Of a stretch of 64,000 nt of DNA, positions 20,021-31,241 are shown one piece after another. Positions within the stretch are counted from its first letter, which is position 1, and each line of letters begins with the position of its first letter. This stretch comes from Dendrolimus kikuchii (lineage: Eukaryota; Arthropoda; Insecta; Lepidoptera; Lasiocampidae): the NCBI GenBank assembly GCA_019925095.2, contig CM034389.1, positions 24,601,435 through 24,665,434 on the forward strand. The letters are read 5' to 3'. Under the pieces are notes generated by a model. It was not told the origin of the DNA, did not search any database, and was given only the letters and a program-made list of their open reading frames with translations. The position numbers and the translations under genes were made by a program.

Positions 20021-20676
20021 TGTTGATTGTTGTTTGTGTGATTCTAAATATATCCATAGCAAATCGTTGTTATTTAGCGTGTAAATTAACTTTGATAAAC
20101 TACGAATTTACTTGTAAAAATACTCTTTCTTTCCTCTGAAGTTTTCTTTTATAAAAGATACAAAGAGTACTTGAAACGCTATGGGCTGGAATATTGTTCG
20201 TTTGATTAACTCTGAAAGGCTGACAACACCAACCGAGATGTTGAATTTTTCACATCGACCTAATTTGATTTGCGATACAAAAATTTGTAAAAGGCGTGCG
20301 AAATGTTGAGATATAATTCCTTTGTGTACACGGCTAGTCTTGAATAAGCATTTTGAGAAATATTATTGTACATAATTATAGAAGCAGTAGTAAAATTTTG
20401 ATATGTTAGAGTATAAATAGTTATGACACGATTACATAACAAATATTAGAAACAGGGGACAATTGTAGGAAAATAGGACTATGTATCTCGCTGATCCGCT
20501 TTGAACGAGCGTGGTGGGTATTCCTTTCCCCAGAAACTGGTGCGCTTAAGCCCAACATTGGAAAGATATTATTTTGTAAATATACATGTAGGTACATAAT
20601 GTAACGTTTTTATTGGTTTGATTTCAATTATATAATTTGGTAGTTTGTTATTATTATATTATATAATTTATATACC
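20021..20676. other. AT-rich DNA, no gene seen
   Basis: No family recognised; short - frame at 20260-20442 has no motif. Confidence 0.5.
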
Positions 20677-20890
20677 ACTAGCTGTGCCCGCGACGTCGTC
20701 CGCGTGGAATTTGCTTTCAAAACCCTCCAATTTTGAAACATTTGTATATTGGTGCTCCGCTCCTATTGGTCTTAGCGTGATGATATATAGCCTTCCTAGA
20801 TAAATGGGTTATCCAAGACTGAAAGAATTTTTCAAATTATACCAGTAATTCCTGAGATTAGCGCGTTCAATCAAACGATATTAGTATATT
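20677..20890 (-). mobile_element. F7 Helitron-like repeat (ends in CTAG|T)
   Basis: Read on the - strand the element ends ...gtcgcgggcacagCTAG followed by T. It begins near tatactaatatcg and includes gaacgcgctaatctcaggaa and gaaaaattctttcagtcttg. A 3' CTAG with insertion before T, and no TIR or TSD, is the Helitron pattern. No coding. Confidence 0.6.
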
Positions 20891-21195
20891 TGGCTACAAC
20901 ACTAATACTTACATTTAAATATCGCCATATCTTTTGAATGAAACGTCCGAATTGAATAACTTGAAAAGTTCTAGAAAGGTATTGAATTCGTCTTGAATAT
21001 GATGTAATTTATTTTGATAAGGATTAATACCCAGGTTCAAAATAAAGAGTTTTTGAAGCGACGATAAAAAAAAACCACTTATTGTGAGATAACTACAATA
21101 GTTAGACATATGGTTACGCGATATTTTTTGTAGACAATTATATGTTCTGCAAAGTGGTAGTACATTGTTTTGTTCTATAATCAATCAATCAATAG
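20891..21195 (-). other. Spacer between two F7 copies, 89-codon frame
   Basis: A - strand frame at 20915-21184 (RTYNCLQKISRNHMSNYCSY and similar) lies exactly between two F7 copies. It resembles the C-terminal style of LINE or other mobile-element proteins only vaguely, and I cannot name it. It could be captured DNA. Confidence 0.25.
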
Positions 21196-21433
21196 TTTTC
21201 GCAGCGCACGCCGTGTAAGGATTTTTTTGGGTCATTTTTTATACCTTGGGTTACATTATTTGACTTCTAGTAAGGATCCCTAATTTTTTTGAAAATATAA
21301 TATAGCATATAGCCTTCCTCGATAAATGTACTATTCATCACTGAAAGAATTTTTCAAATGGGACCAGCGGTTCTTGAGATTAGCGCGTTTAAACAAACAA
21401 ACAAACTCTTCAGCTTTATAATATTAGTATAGA
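21196..21433 (-). mobile_element. F7 Helitron-like repeat, second adjacent copy
   Basis: Starts on the - strand with TCTATACTAATATTATAAAG (5' TC as in Helitrons) at 21433, then gaacgcgctaatctcaagaa. It loses its CTAG end near 21200. Same orientation as the copy 300 bp to the left. Confidence 0.6.
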
Positions 21434-21489
21434 AATCTTGTTTAAGACTAAAATATAACTTACTAAAACTAAAATAAAATTCTTTGTCC

Positions 21490-21760
21490 TTATCCCAATC
21501 ATTTGGGGGGCTGCGTTAAACAATGTTCTTTTCTTCCGTACTTTTCTATTCTGGCATATGTCCTTCTATCATACCACAAATCATCATGTCATGGTTCACA
21601 CAATCCATCCATCTATCTCATTTCGGTCCACCTGCACTTGTATCCATCGATCTTCCACTTTTACATTCTTTTTCTCGCGTGCCTCTTATCCCTCCTAAGG
21701 GCTACGTTGTGTTGTACTCGTACCTACACTCATCTGAAATGTTTATCCAAAGTTTGATTA
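21490..21760. repeat. Unclassified repeat, shared with 62295-62440
   Basis: Shared features: tcccaatcatttgggg versus tcctaattatttggggtcag; the cttccgta/cttccata run; and the ggcatatgtcct..caaatcatcatgtc versus acatacgtcctct..caagtcatcatatc pair. The two + frames across it (21503-21757 and 21523-21891) are incidental. Confidence 0.5.
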
Positions 21761-22254
21761 GCGGGTTTCATACTTGGGTAATCCCTATTTATAGTATTAA
21801 AGGGCATCGAGATAACCTGACGTTGATTAGTGATGTCTATTTTACACGTTTATACGCCTCTGAGGTAACCCCGTGCCTCCTATTAATTTGATAGGTTAAG
21901 TGCGGCCCCATTAGCCAAGTAAATGATAAACTGGCCGCCTGGCAAACTATTATACGAGTTTCGTGACAGCTTTAAAGGGAACGCGGGCCTGGCTATCCAC
22001 AAACTTTCACAACGGGGCAAACTTTGATCATACACACATGACTTGTGGGGCGGGCTGTTAAGATTTGGAACCGGTTAGATGTTGAAACTGCCAAATTGTT
22101 TCCACAGGAATCCTACCAAGTCGTCTTGTGCTTGTGGCTATGGATATTATTATGTATCCATTTACTTAAAAGTAAGTGGCCCATTGCGCAGCTTTCAAAT
22201 ATGTCTACATTTTTATTAGCTATACGAAAAGTCACTTGTCTGTGATTTCAAAAT
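21761..22254. other. No clear gene; possible LINE remnant at 22045
   Basis: The + frame at 22045 reads GRAVKIWNRLDVETAKLFPQ. A vKiWNrLd segment resembles the iWNsLP part of LINE ORF ends, but nothing else supports it. Confidence 0.3.
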
Positions 22255-22612
22255 ATTATTTTTATTGCTAAAAAATGTTGTAATTTAGAATGATCCAATG
22301 ACTTTTAGAATAATGACAAACTTTTTTTTTAATACTTATTTTTTTTTATCTCTATTTTGTTAATAATTATAGTGAATTTTTTTTTCAATTTCATTCAATA
22401 TTGACCTAAGGTAAATTAAATTGATATTTTATTTATATAATTTTCGTATAAGAAGTGTATATTTTTTTTTTGTAATTAACTATTTGAGCCAATTTTTCAT
22501 TTTTATTATATAAATTATTTTTTAGTGGAAACTTGATTGATATATGTATTAATTTTATGTTTTATATTTAAGAATATTAATTATTGTATGTTTCCCAAAC
22601 AAATTAAATAAA
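22255..22612 (+). repeat. F5 LINE 3' UTR, + strand copy
   Basis: Matches the 13238-13530 element in reverse complement. Shared pieces include tatttaagaatattaattat, gatatatgtattaatttt and the end tgtttcccaaacaaatt. It ends directly against an F1 copy. Confidence 0.65.
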
Positions 22613-22902
22613 TAAATTGCTGGAGTACAGCAGACAGTCTCACAGCCCATCTGACGGAAGGTGGTTATCGTCACCTATAAGCGTTTGCAACACTAAAGGT
22701 GATACCAATGTCGGCTTCAAAGAGGACTGGAAGCTGGCCACTGATGCCGCAACACAACTCAAGGTTGTTATGGCTGCATACTCTTGACGAGGTGATAGCT
22801 ACCTAGACGATTAAATGCCATATACCATCTGGATGTGGGTTGTCGTTTCTTAGGATATGCCGCCCGGCTGCAGGAATTAGTATCCTTTCCGGGTTCCTGT
22901 AC
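22613..22902 (-). repeat. F1 SINE-like repeat, diverged
   Basis: Full length but the most mutated of the F1 copies (cacagcccatctgacggaag, gtgataccaatgtcgg). Abuts the F5 end without a gap. Confidence 0.75.
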
Positions 22903-23104
22903 CGAAAAATCAAAAATTTTAGGAGCTACCAAAATAGAATTAGCTGTCTCGCTCGCGCATTACCACATTTTGGAAGATTGACAGAATTTGCTTTCGACAA
23001 ATCTGTATTCTACGAATCCTTGACAATAATATTACAAATAAATGATTTGTCTGCTCTTTTTTGAAATCTTTGCGCAAACTCGATCCGTCTACGAATTTAT
23101 TATA

Positions 23105-23440
23105 TACTAGGATATGCCCGCGACTTTGTCCACGCTTGACTTGAAATACTCGGGACACAAAGTACCGCAGTATTTAGAAAAGAATTAAGCTATCCTTTTA
23201 GTGAAAACTGTGTCGGAATAAGCTAATTTTTATACACCCGAACAACTACAAACCGCTTCTGAGTAAATTCCCGCGGGATTCCTGGTATAAAGAATATCAC
23301 ACATTTTATTAGTTACATAAAATTTGCTATCGATCAATGAAAAAATCCCATTTGAATTGGTTTTTGCTCCATCTGGTCATTTTAAATCATTCCCAGTAAA
23401 ATTCCTGCGGGATTCCCAGGATAAAAAGTACCGCAGATTT
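23105..23440 (-). repeat. F9 repeat, CTAG-bordered
   Basis: The left border is ACTAG then gatatgcccgcgactttgtc; on the - strand it ends in CTAG|T. The inside has aattcccgcgggattcctgg twice in related form. The F1 copy at 23449 follows directly. Confidence 0.6.
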
Positions 23441-23448
23441 TTAGTCTT

Positions 23449-23764
23449 TATTTTTTTTTATTGCATGAGTTCAGCAGACAGGCAGACGGCCTATTTGATG
23501 AAAAGCGGTTACTATCGCCTATGGACATTTGCCACACCAAAGGTGCTACAAATGCGCTACTGCTCTCTTAAGGGAGACTGGAACCTGGTCACTAACGCCG
23601 GAACACAACTCAAGGTTGTTATGGCGACATACTTTAGACCAGGGGTGGTAGCCATCCAGCCGGACAAATGCCCTAGCACCTGGCTGTGGGTTGTTTTGTC
23701 GCCTCTTACGATAGGCCGCCTGGCCGCAGGAAATTGTATTCTTTCTCCGTTCCTACACGGATAA
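23449..23764 (-). repeat. F1 SINE-like repeat, full length
   Basis: Close to consensus; a - strand frame (23557-23808) and a + frame (23324-23764) cross it by chance. A 35 bp 5'-end scrap of the same family is at 23988-24022. Confidence 0.88.
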
Positions 23765-24051
23765 ATTCTGTCACAAAAAAGCGTTATGGCCGTGGTGAAA
23801 GGCGGCATAATTTTAGAGTAGACGTGGTGAGAGGCGGCATAATTTTAGAGTAGACTATGGACGTTTTGTTTGGTTTCGGATCGAATTCAGTTTTTTTGTT
23901 TAATAAAATAAAATATGTTTAAACAAAAAATAATGTCATTAAAATGTACCTAACCTTACCAAATCATAATGGCAGATTGTTAATGTAGCAGGAAATTGTA
24001 TTCTTTCTCCGTTAACGGATAAGAAAATCTATCTTATATATATATAATCTA

Positions 24052-24481
24052 TATAAAAATATAGATCCGGTCCGCGGTCCGCGCTCGCGGACCGCGTTCG
24101 TAATACCGAAGTAAGAAAGAGAGTTGGTCTGAAAGAGAGTGTCGGGGTGAAGGTAAGGAAAGGAATGCTCCGGTGGTTCGGGCATGTGGAAAGAATGCAT
24201 GATGAAAGAATGACTAAACAGATATACAATGCAAAAGTGGATGGATGCAGAAGTCGTGGAAGGCCACGACACACCTTCCATGATCAAATTGATCGTGTAC
24301 TAGCGGAGGGTGATGTCAGGAGCCTTAAGAACAGACGAGTGTGCATGACAAGAGTTATGAATGTCAAAGAAGCAAGTGAGGTGTGTAAGAATGGGCCTAA
24401 ATGGCGCTCTGTTGTTCGTGCCTACCCCGCAAGGGAACTGGCGTGAAGTTATGTATGTATGTATATATGTATAAAAATATA
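24052..24481 (+). mobile_element. F2 RTE-like LINE end, longest copy, 12 bp TSD
   Basis: tataaaaatata at 24052-24063 and 24470-24481 is a likely TSD, though of low complexity. From about 24095 the frame reads NTEVRKRVGLKES, then KGMLRWFGHVERMHDERMTK, the GRPRHTFHDQ block, and AYPARELA* at 24446 with no stop. The LRWFGHVERM signature is complete here and supports the RTE-like assignment of all F2 copies. The 5' part contains an 11 bp GC-rich hairpin (24073-24083 with 24086-24096, 2 nt loop). Confidence 0.88.
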
Positions 24482-24499
24482 AAAAATAATATAAAAACA

Positions 24500-24665
24500 A
24501 AACCAAGTCGGTTTTGTTTTTGTTAAAATAATATTAAAAACCAAAAATAAATATTTAACCGACTTATTGATACAGACTTCAAGATGTTGTAAAAAGAAGC
24601 CGATTAAATATTATTTTTTTGGTTTTTAGTGTGAACTCGGTTTTGTTATTGTTAAAGAAAAAACT
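24500..24665. repeat. Inverted and direct repeat cluster
   Basis: aaaaaccaaaaataaatatt (24535 on) is inverted at 24600-24629, and gtcggttttgtttttgtta (24507 on) recurs directly as ctcggttttgttattgtta (24638 on). Non-coding, MITE-like. Confidence 0.5.
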
Positions 24666-25425
24666 TTTTAGTTGCGCAAATACATCAATAGCTTTAAGCT
24701 TAAAATAATATATTAAGCACCTGTAGAAATTGTACAACTGGCACGCGTAAACAAATTTGCCATCCCACTCTTCGGTGTATATACTCTTCAACAAGAGTTG
24801 CTCTCGATTTCCTTGCGATCCACCTATCAGATCCTGACTCGGTGACTATCGGACTATCTCGGAAGTTAAAAAAAATATACATAAAAACATTCATTAAAAT
24901 CGGTTAAGCCGACGGAGGAGTGCTACCACAAAAACCGTGACACCAGATTTTTATATATTTGTATAGATATAGATTATAGATAATAGTGTTACATGCCGTC
25001 AAAGGAATGCGCACACCTACTTGTCGTAAAACGCAGTTTATTGCCTTCCCGGATTTAGGAATTCTTTTGTCTCTTTGTGTTTAGATTTTGTAATTAGGAA
25101 AAACATGCTAATGTTTTTCTATTTGTTTTATGGCCATTATTAGTGTCGAACTAATCCTTATTGTTATTGTTTTCGACTTTGTTGGCCGTTCGCAGGTGTG
25201 AAAATTACATTTTCTTGGAAGAAGCCAGCCCACGCATTCAATTGTGTATTGTACAGTTTATTATAAAACAATGCCCGAATGGAGGGGTGGGGCAGTCGAG
25301 CGAGGATTACGATACGAGTAAGACGTACATTCGACAAGCGATATAGTGACGGACTTTGCGCGTGTTATTGAATCGTGCAGTTTTGTACTAGTTGTATCTA
25401 GTTATATTTGTACCTATATTATACG
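24666..25425. other. No gene seen; contains a short F10 piece
   Basis: 24887-24967 is an F10 piece (aaatcggttaagccgacgga, then gtgacaccag) as at 57.0-57.3 kb. The frame at 25161-25346 has no motif and lies in possible LTR DNA (next entry). Confidence 0.45.
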
Positions 25426-25429
25426 TGTT

Positions 25430-25496
25430 TGTATAGTTCTAATAAATTCAATAGTAATTCCAACGGCATTTTAATTCGAGTCCCACACTCGTAACA
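25430..25496 (+). repeat. Possible 3' end of an LTR (solo or degraded)
   Basis: aataaattcaatagtaattc, aacggcattttaattcg and the end ..ctcgtaaca. A polyadenylation signal followed by a CA end within 60 nt is LTR-like. The same layout (aattccaacggcatttt, then attcgtaaca) occurs in reverse at 53803-53870. The 5' border (TG) was not found, so the extent is unknown. Confidence 0.4.
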
Positions 25497-26368
25497 GTAT
25501 AATAATCTACATCTATATAGATTATTATTATAGTATTTAAATTGAAGACGAAGAACATGCATCTGACATGAATTGTAGATGCCAGTTGTGGAATTGTGGA
25601 TGTGTAATGGCAACCTATGTTTTGGAACCGCAACCCTACTCCAGGATGCCGAAGTTCCTGACATATCTCCGTCCGACCTGTCCGTCACCGCGAGCCTTCG
25701 GACACCCATTGTTGGGCTCGTACGTAATTCGATCATTTGTTAACATTACAATGTTGTGAACCCGCGTAATCTCCAGATACAAATTTGCGAAGCCCAAGGT
25801 AAACGTCCTAAGTAATAAATTGTTTCAGGAAACATTCGCAAGATTAATAGTTGAAACACTCGGCGTTAAATGAAAACGGCTCTTAACAGAATTAAATGGG
25901 TACTGGTGGTCAATTAAAAAAAAATGTTTGTTTGGTGGTTTGTGAAGCGAAATTCTTTTAACTCGTCAAGAAGTTCTTTCTGGGGTATTTACTGCTATCT
26001 TGCTAAATCATTTGTCTAGAGTACGTATGCACATTATTAGATATTTTTAATGTTAAATAATTCAAAAAATGTTTATTATATTTGGATAGTAGACAGTCAA
26101 ATTAACTAATGGACAGTTCTTATATTTTACTATTCATGCACTTGCCTCACTATCATAAAAAATTGACATTGCTTGTATGGGAGTTTTTTTTTTGTTAATT
26201 CAGGGGGAATGTCTTTTCTTGTGACACACGTGTGAGCCTGCACCAAACAGCAAACAGCATCTCCTCCATTAAAGGAGGAGGCCGAACAAACTACCCACTA
26301 AACCTACCTGGGTCCCTATGAGAGCATATATCTAGAATGTTAGGGATGTATAACTTAGTGAAACTCTT
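25497..26368. other. No gene seen; hairpin near 26260
   Basis: ctcctccattaaaggaggag (26261-26280) is a short perfect hairpin. Frames at 25419-25759 are random. Confidence 0.45.
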
Positions 26369-26618
26369 CTTTTTTTTTAATTTTTTTTTTATTGCAGGAG
26401 ATCAGCAAACATGCAGACGGCCCACTTGATGGAAAGCGGTTACCATCGCCTATGGACATTTGCAACACCGAAGGTGCTACAAATGCGCTGCTGCTCTCTT
26501 AAGGGAGACTGGAACCTGGTCACTAATGCCGGAACACAACACTCAAGGTTGTTAAGGCGACATACTTTAGACCAAGGGTGGTAGCCAACCAGTCGGGCAA
26601 ATGCCCCACCACCTGGCG
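26369..26618 (-). repeat. F1 SINE-like repeat, 5'-truncated
   Basis: Tail at the left (poly-T, attgcaggagatcagcaaac). Breaks after ccccaccacctggcg, near the point where the 19.8 kb copy is cut. Confidence 0.85.
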
Positions 26619-26939
26619 AAACCACCTTCTGACATCCTAGTGGCCGATTTGGTACTAAACCCCGGGAAGCAGGGCCGTACCACTTCGTATACTTTGTACA
26701 CGCCCCCGTAAACAGTGGCCCTCTAAGCTTGTACGGAGTTTATGTCAACCGATAGTAAGATACAAGAACAGGCCATGAGACACGTTTTACTGTCTTACAA
26801 AACGCTGAAACCACCTAATTTTGTACGAGCGTAGTAATTTATGACGTCATATCTTTAACGAGTCAAATAGCGTATTGATTATTGTTTAAACATTAGTAAA
26901 AGTTATTGTCATCATGATATTTTAGAAATCTATCTATTT
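26619..26939. other. No gene; block shared with 34.4 kb
   Basis: 26812-26853 (cctaattttgtacgagcgta, then tatgacgtcat) matches 34410-34441 (gattttgtacgagcgtacat, then gtgacgtcat). Probably one end of a DNA-transposon family. Confidence 0.4.
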
Positions 26940-27255
26940 ATTATCCGTGCGGAAAATGAGAAAAAATACAATTTCCTGTGGCCAGGCGATCTGTAGTAAG
27001 AGGCGACAAAATCACCCACAGCCAGGTGGTTGAGTATTTGCCCGTCTGGATGGCTACCACCCCTTTTCTAAAAGTATGTCGCCATAACGACCTTGAGTTG
27101 TGTTCCGGCGTTAGTGGCCAGGTTCCAGTCTCCCTTTAAAGAGCTGCAGCACATTGGTAGCACCTTTGGTGTTACAAATGTCCATAGGCGATGGTAACAC
27201 CTTTCCATCAGGTGGGCCGTCTGCCTGTCTGTTGTACTCCAGCAATAAAAAAAAA
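26940..27255 (+). repeat. F1 SINE-like repeat, full length
   Basis: ttatccgtgcggaaaatgag to ctccagcaataaaaaaaaa. Lies 320 bp from an F1 copy of opposite orientation, so the pair could form a stem in a read-through RNA. Confidence 0.85.
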
Positions 27256-27784
27256 TGATTGTGAAAAAGCGGATAGTTCTTATGAGATATCGATTCGGAA
27301 ACGTCAGCGAAATCGCGCGAAAATCTTTAATATTGATAATTTACTAGCATTGAAAGATTCAAACATCACGAAGGTACTACTGTGGAACTCTGTAGTGTTA
27401 ATAGCCTGACGCTATATTGCTGATATCTCAAATGGGCCTTCATACCAAGAATTCATCCTAATGTCGTTGGAACCGCACCAGAAATTACTCTCAGCGCCCT
27501 AAAATGATGTTAAAAGCTTTTATGTTTCCGGGCAACGGCTTCTGAACGAAAGTCTTGGCATAAATTTTATCAGTGAAATAGTCTTGCAAGCGATAACCGT
27601 GAAATGGAAATGTAAAGATTTCATTCCACTCTGGTAATGGCTTGTCGAGTACGCGACTTTCGCTTTGTGACCAGCTCTGATTAGATTTGCCACTCAGGCT
27701 CTATTTGATGGAGTCTGCAGATGGGAAAGATTGTGTCTACAATTATTATTGCTACAACCCTTTCACTAAAAGCTTTAAAGTAAG
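27256..27784. other. No gene seen
   Basis: The frame at 27191-27409 starts inside F1 and runs out by chance. No family recognised. Confidence 0.45.
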
Positions 27785-28261
27785 GTCTAGTGCTGGGATT
27801 CTCAAAGTGGTCGATATCGAGCCCCTGGGGTCGAAATCGGTTTTAAACGAAAACTGATTTTGGCGGTCGACGAGGTTTAAAAATCGATCCCTATTAATTA
27901 ACACAAGTTCTTATTTGAAACTTTCAAGATACTGTATTTATAAGTTGTGTTACCTACGTGTATAAATATGTTTTTATTTTCATTATTACCTACTTAATTA
28001 TTGTTACATAATTTGTATTAATAATTATTAATTACACTTGATATTTACTGAATTTTATGTCGTATTTCTTTTGTTCAATTTTGATGTCAAGTCTACTCAC
28101 TTAACCATCCGCAAAGTTTTTAAATTGGTAAGTATTTTGTATCGATATAAAAAAAACTAGAGATAGATTTTTAACGTAATTTGGCTATGGGGGTCTGAGG
28201 TATCATTTCATTTTGGAAAAGACCCCTTTTCTAAAATAGTTTTGGAATCCCTGGTCTCGCG
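27785..28261. mobile_element. hAT-like non-autonomous element (degraded)
   Basis: Begins ctgggattctcaaagtgg (27793) and ends gttttggaatccctg (28253), an inverted pair of about 14 bp of the CAGGGRTTCYCAAA type known from hAT elements. It is flanked by 8 bp gtctagtg / gtctcgcg (6 of 8 match), the TSD length of hAT. 461 bp, no transposase. Confidence 0.55.
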
Positions 28262-28452
28262 TGTTGTAAATTTTCAATGCCTTAACATTAACTGGTTCGC
28301 GTTCTACTGTGTTTACACTTAGGCAGATATTAGACGGTTCATTGGTCTTTAAAGTTTGATGAATTGACCAAAGTGCTCCATATGAGCATAAATTTGAATC
28401 ATGCAATGTCATTGAATACCGTCGAGTCCTATCTTGTCTGTGCCTTTCAACA

Positions 28453-28617
28453 ATTTTTTTTTGTGTTGCGTTATATCGGCCCACCTGATGGAAAGCTACT
28501 ATCGTCTATGGATATTTATAATACCAATGTGCTGCCGTTCTCTAAAGGAAAACTGAAACCTGGCCCTAATGCCGGAACAGAACTCAAGGTTGTTATGGCG
28601 ACATACTCTAGATCAGC
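28453..28617 (-). repeat. F1 SINE-like repeat, decayed half copy
   Basis: ggcccacctgatggaaagct and ccggaacagaactcaaggtt are recognisable; the 5' half is missing and the tail is disturbed. Confidence 0.75.
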
Positions 28618-28983
28618 ATATCATAATATCAGCAGTAGCGCTAAGTTTTCCCGAATTGACTTCGTATAAATCCGAGAGAGTTTCCAACTAATTTTAATGT
28701 TAATTATTATTTAACGATCAAGAGTCCGTACAACGAGTATCCGTTAAAAAGCTAATTTTTCGGCTCCCGTAGCTCTTTTGGCAAAAACGGAACGGTTACG
28801 TTTTCATCATCTATTTTTATGTATGTCAGCGTATTTTTTCTCGAAAGCTACTGAGTTTGCATAGACGAAAGTTGACCGAGCCATATAGTCTATATGGCCT
28901 ACACAATTGTCTAGTTACTAGATACGACTGTATACGACACACCACTCCTGATTTTTTATTGTTATGCGCTTTTACTAGAGTCT

Positions 28984-29404
28984 AGTCGCGGTATGAAAAT
29001 TGATGAGTCAAAGTCACAGAACAGAACTATTCCACAAAAAATTATGTTTAACTGTTTGACAATAAAGTCTAAAGTTACTTAGCTCAAAATTGTTTGATTT
29101 TCTATCTTGTCTAAAAATATTGTTTAGAGATTTAAAACCTTTTTATTGGTTTTAATGTTTATGGTTATATCCTCTTTATTTCTGACGGTGAAAATTATTA
29201 GTTTATGTAAAACTATTGTCAATCTCAGTGTCTGTCATTGTTTGTCTTCAGAAAAGAAAATTGCAATGTTGACATTGCAATTTTCTTTTTTCACGTTTTT
29301 ATATTTTATAAACGTAACATTTATTAAATGTTGGCTCTACTGTTTCTTGTACTTGTGCAAGCAAAAGCCGAATTTAAGGTGACGAAAATTTTCATACCGC
29401 GACT
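28984..29404. mobile_element. TIR element (about 420 bp) with inner 17 bp hairpin
   Basis: The 18 bp ends agtcgcggtatgaaaatt (28984-29001) and aattttcataccgcgact (29387-29404) are exact reverse complements. Inside, 29252-29268 and 29273-29289 (aaaagaaaattgcaatg and its complement) form a perfect 17 bp hairpin with a 4 nt loop. A 78-codon frame at 29146-29382 has hydrophobic runs but no motif. Superfamily unknown, no TSD identified. Confidence 0.6.
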
Positions 29405-29705
29405 GTACAGTCAGCGTCTTATAGAAAGGAGCGGCCAAGATGGTCAAATAGATAAGAACATCGAAAGTGATCATAATATCGATACAACCAAGGTCGTCTA
29501 ATAGTTTGAATCAGCCTGTACATATAACTGAGAGTTGAATTTTTATTCAATGCTCATAATATGGAGTCATCTGCATGCAGTTCTTTATGAGTTTTATTTA
29601 ATTCAATAGATGGGGTCTTACAACGCTTTCATAGTCGTAAAAATTTTGATGTTTCTCCCCTCTTAATTTTGAATATGTAAAATGCTGGAAAAAGGGTCAA
29701 GGTTG

Positions 29706-30145
29706 TACAATTTTTTATTTATTGTAATATAGGTTCGCGTTTGACCAAAATCTTGCCCAATGTGGAGCGAAGATGTTGGTCTAGGATTTAGCACGCTTAC
29801 CTAGAAGGTACCTATTCACACGGGACTTGAAGCCACCAAGTTTATAAGTATCGTGAAAGACAGACTCCGGTAATGAGTTCCACTCCTTTGCGGTGCGTAT
29901 GATGAAGCTAGATGCAAAGCGCTTCGTTCTTATAAGTGAAATATCTACCATATATCGATGCCGCATGCCTGTTCGTCTGGTTGTTCGATGATGAAAGGGA
30001 GATGGCGGGATCAGATCGAAGAGCTCAGCTGCACACTCCAAAGTGAATCCGATAGAAAACCGATAAGCTGGCAACCCTGCGTCATCGAAAAGCTGGTCGT
30101 TGCCAACCAGCCTCCTGGCTCTCCGCTCAATCAACAGCTTTAAAG
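29706..30145 (-). mobile_element. Jockey/CR1-type LINE 3' end
   Basis: The - strand frame from about 30145 to the stop at 29781 reads RRARRLVGNDQLFDD, then AAELFDLIPPSPFHHRTTRR, and SFIIRTAKEWNSLPESVF before FKSRVNRYLLGKRA. It is homologous in layout to the 142-741 element (ELF.LVP..FHNRT; FI.RT...W..LP..VF) but has its own 3' UTR (29706-29780), without the F1 tail. 5'-truncated. Confidence 0.82.
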
Positions 30146-31090
30146 ATAATATGATATAAAGTTGTTTTGAATAATATCCTTTGAGTAGTTTTGGAGATTT
30201 GGGGTACGACGGTGGGGTACACATGACGAAAATAGGTTGTTTGTCACCTCTTCATGGCTCGTAGACCACGCACTTACCCAATTTATTTTAAATTGTTATA
30301 ATTCGCCTTTCGCCTTCGAATTTGCTTATCTAAATAAGGTTTAGAAGTAAATGATACCTGCGATATATTCATACAGGTGGTGTAGCGAAGCGTCTGTGAT
30401 AAATAACGGCTAATAAACCTGTCGTAGGAGTAACATGGAATAATATGATTCGAGCCGCGACGAGAGCTCCCCTACCTGGGGATATTGTTTAAATTCACGG
30501 CGTCGTATTGCAGTAATTCATAATTTGTTTTTCTTTAAATGTTGACTTCCTTCGCCGATTTTAGGAGTTAAGCGTAAATTTATAGCGGCTCTCTCACTAA
30601 GGATTTCTTATTAAGTGTAGCTTAATTTATGAAAAGCTTTGCATATTTTTACCATAAACATTATTATGCGTATGGTTTAATTTTTTACACCGTATTTAAG
30701 AAGCTATACTATAATACATTTGTAGGTGGAGTCGAGTTTAATGAATTGAATGAAGAGGCGAAATCAGAGTGCAATTCGCCTCAGCGGATTCCTTAAATGC
30801 ATTTTTTTTAAATTCCTAACGACATTGGTTATTGGCAGTCTAAATGGCAACATATTCTCGACTATGGGTGGACCATATGTCCTTTTTATTTTACCACTGA
30901 CAAAGTGTATGCAAAATTTCGTGACGAATATTAGACATTCTCTCTTAAGAAGAGAAGAGACCTATGAATTTATCCTGTTCTTTAAGAACGAATCTAGAGA
31001 TAAATTAGTATTATCAGTAGCAAGCAAGGAATACTCGCTTGCTACTGTCCAAGATATTGTTTGGCCTACGTTTTACTATTTACCAAGTAT
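30146..31090 (+). other. No assigned gene; 127-codon open frame
   Basis: The frame 30750-31133 begins MKRRNQSAIRLSGFLKCIFF and contains EETYEFILFFKNESRDKLVL. Its last residues come from an F2 insertion, so at most 30750-31090 could be original. A 9 bp hairpin (gtagcaagc..gcttgctac) sits at 31017-31045. No family recognised; could be chance. Confidence 0.25.
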
Positions 31091-31241
31091 TTTTATTAAT
31101 AAGTACGCCTTAAGAACAGACGAGCGTGCATGACAAGAGTTATGAATGTCAAAGAAGCAAGTGAGGTGTGTAAGAATAAGCCTAAATGGCGCTCTGTTGT
31201 TCGTGCCTACGTATGTACGTATGTATGTACTTTTATTAATA
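31091..31241 (+). mobile_element. F2 RTE-like LINE end with 11 bp TSD
   Basis: ttttattaata at 31091-31101 and 31231-31241. The insert (129 bp) encodes ACMTRVMNVKEASEVCKNKP, then WRSVVRAY. It lacks the last residues PARELA, so an internal deletion joins the coding part to the ATGT tail. Confidence 0.88.

Noticed and set aside
24012..24287. - strand frame of 91 codons
   Set aside because: Antisense shadow of the F2 LINE coding end (+ strand), which carries the recognised LRWFGHVERM signature.
29146..29382. 78-codon hydrophobic frame as a small membrane protein gene
   Set aside because: It lies inside a TIR element, has no good start context and no conserved motif; its hydrophobicity is expected from T-rich DNA.
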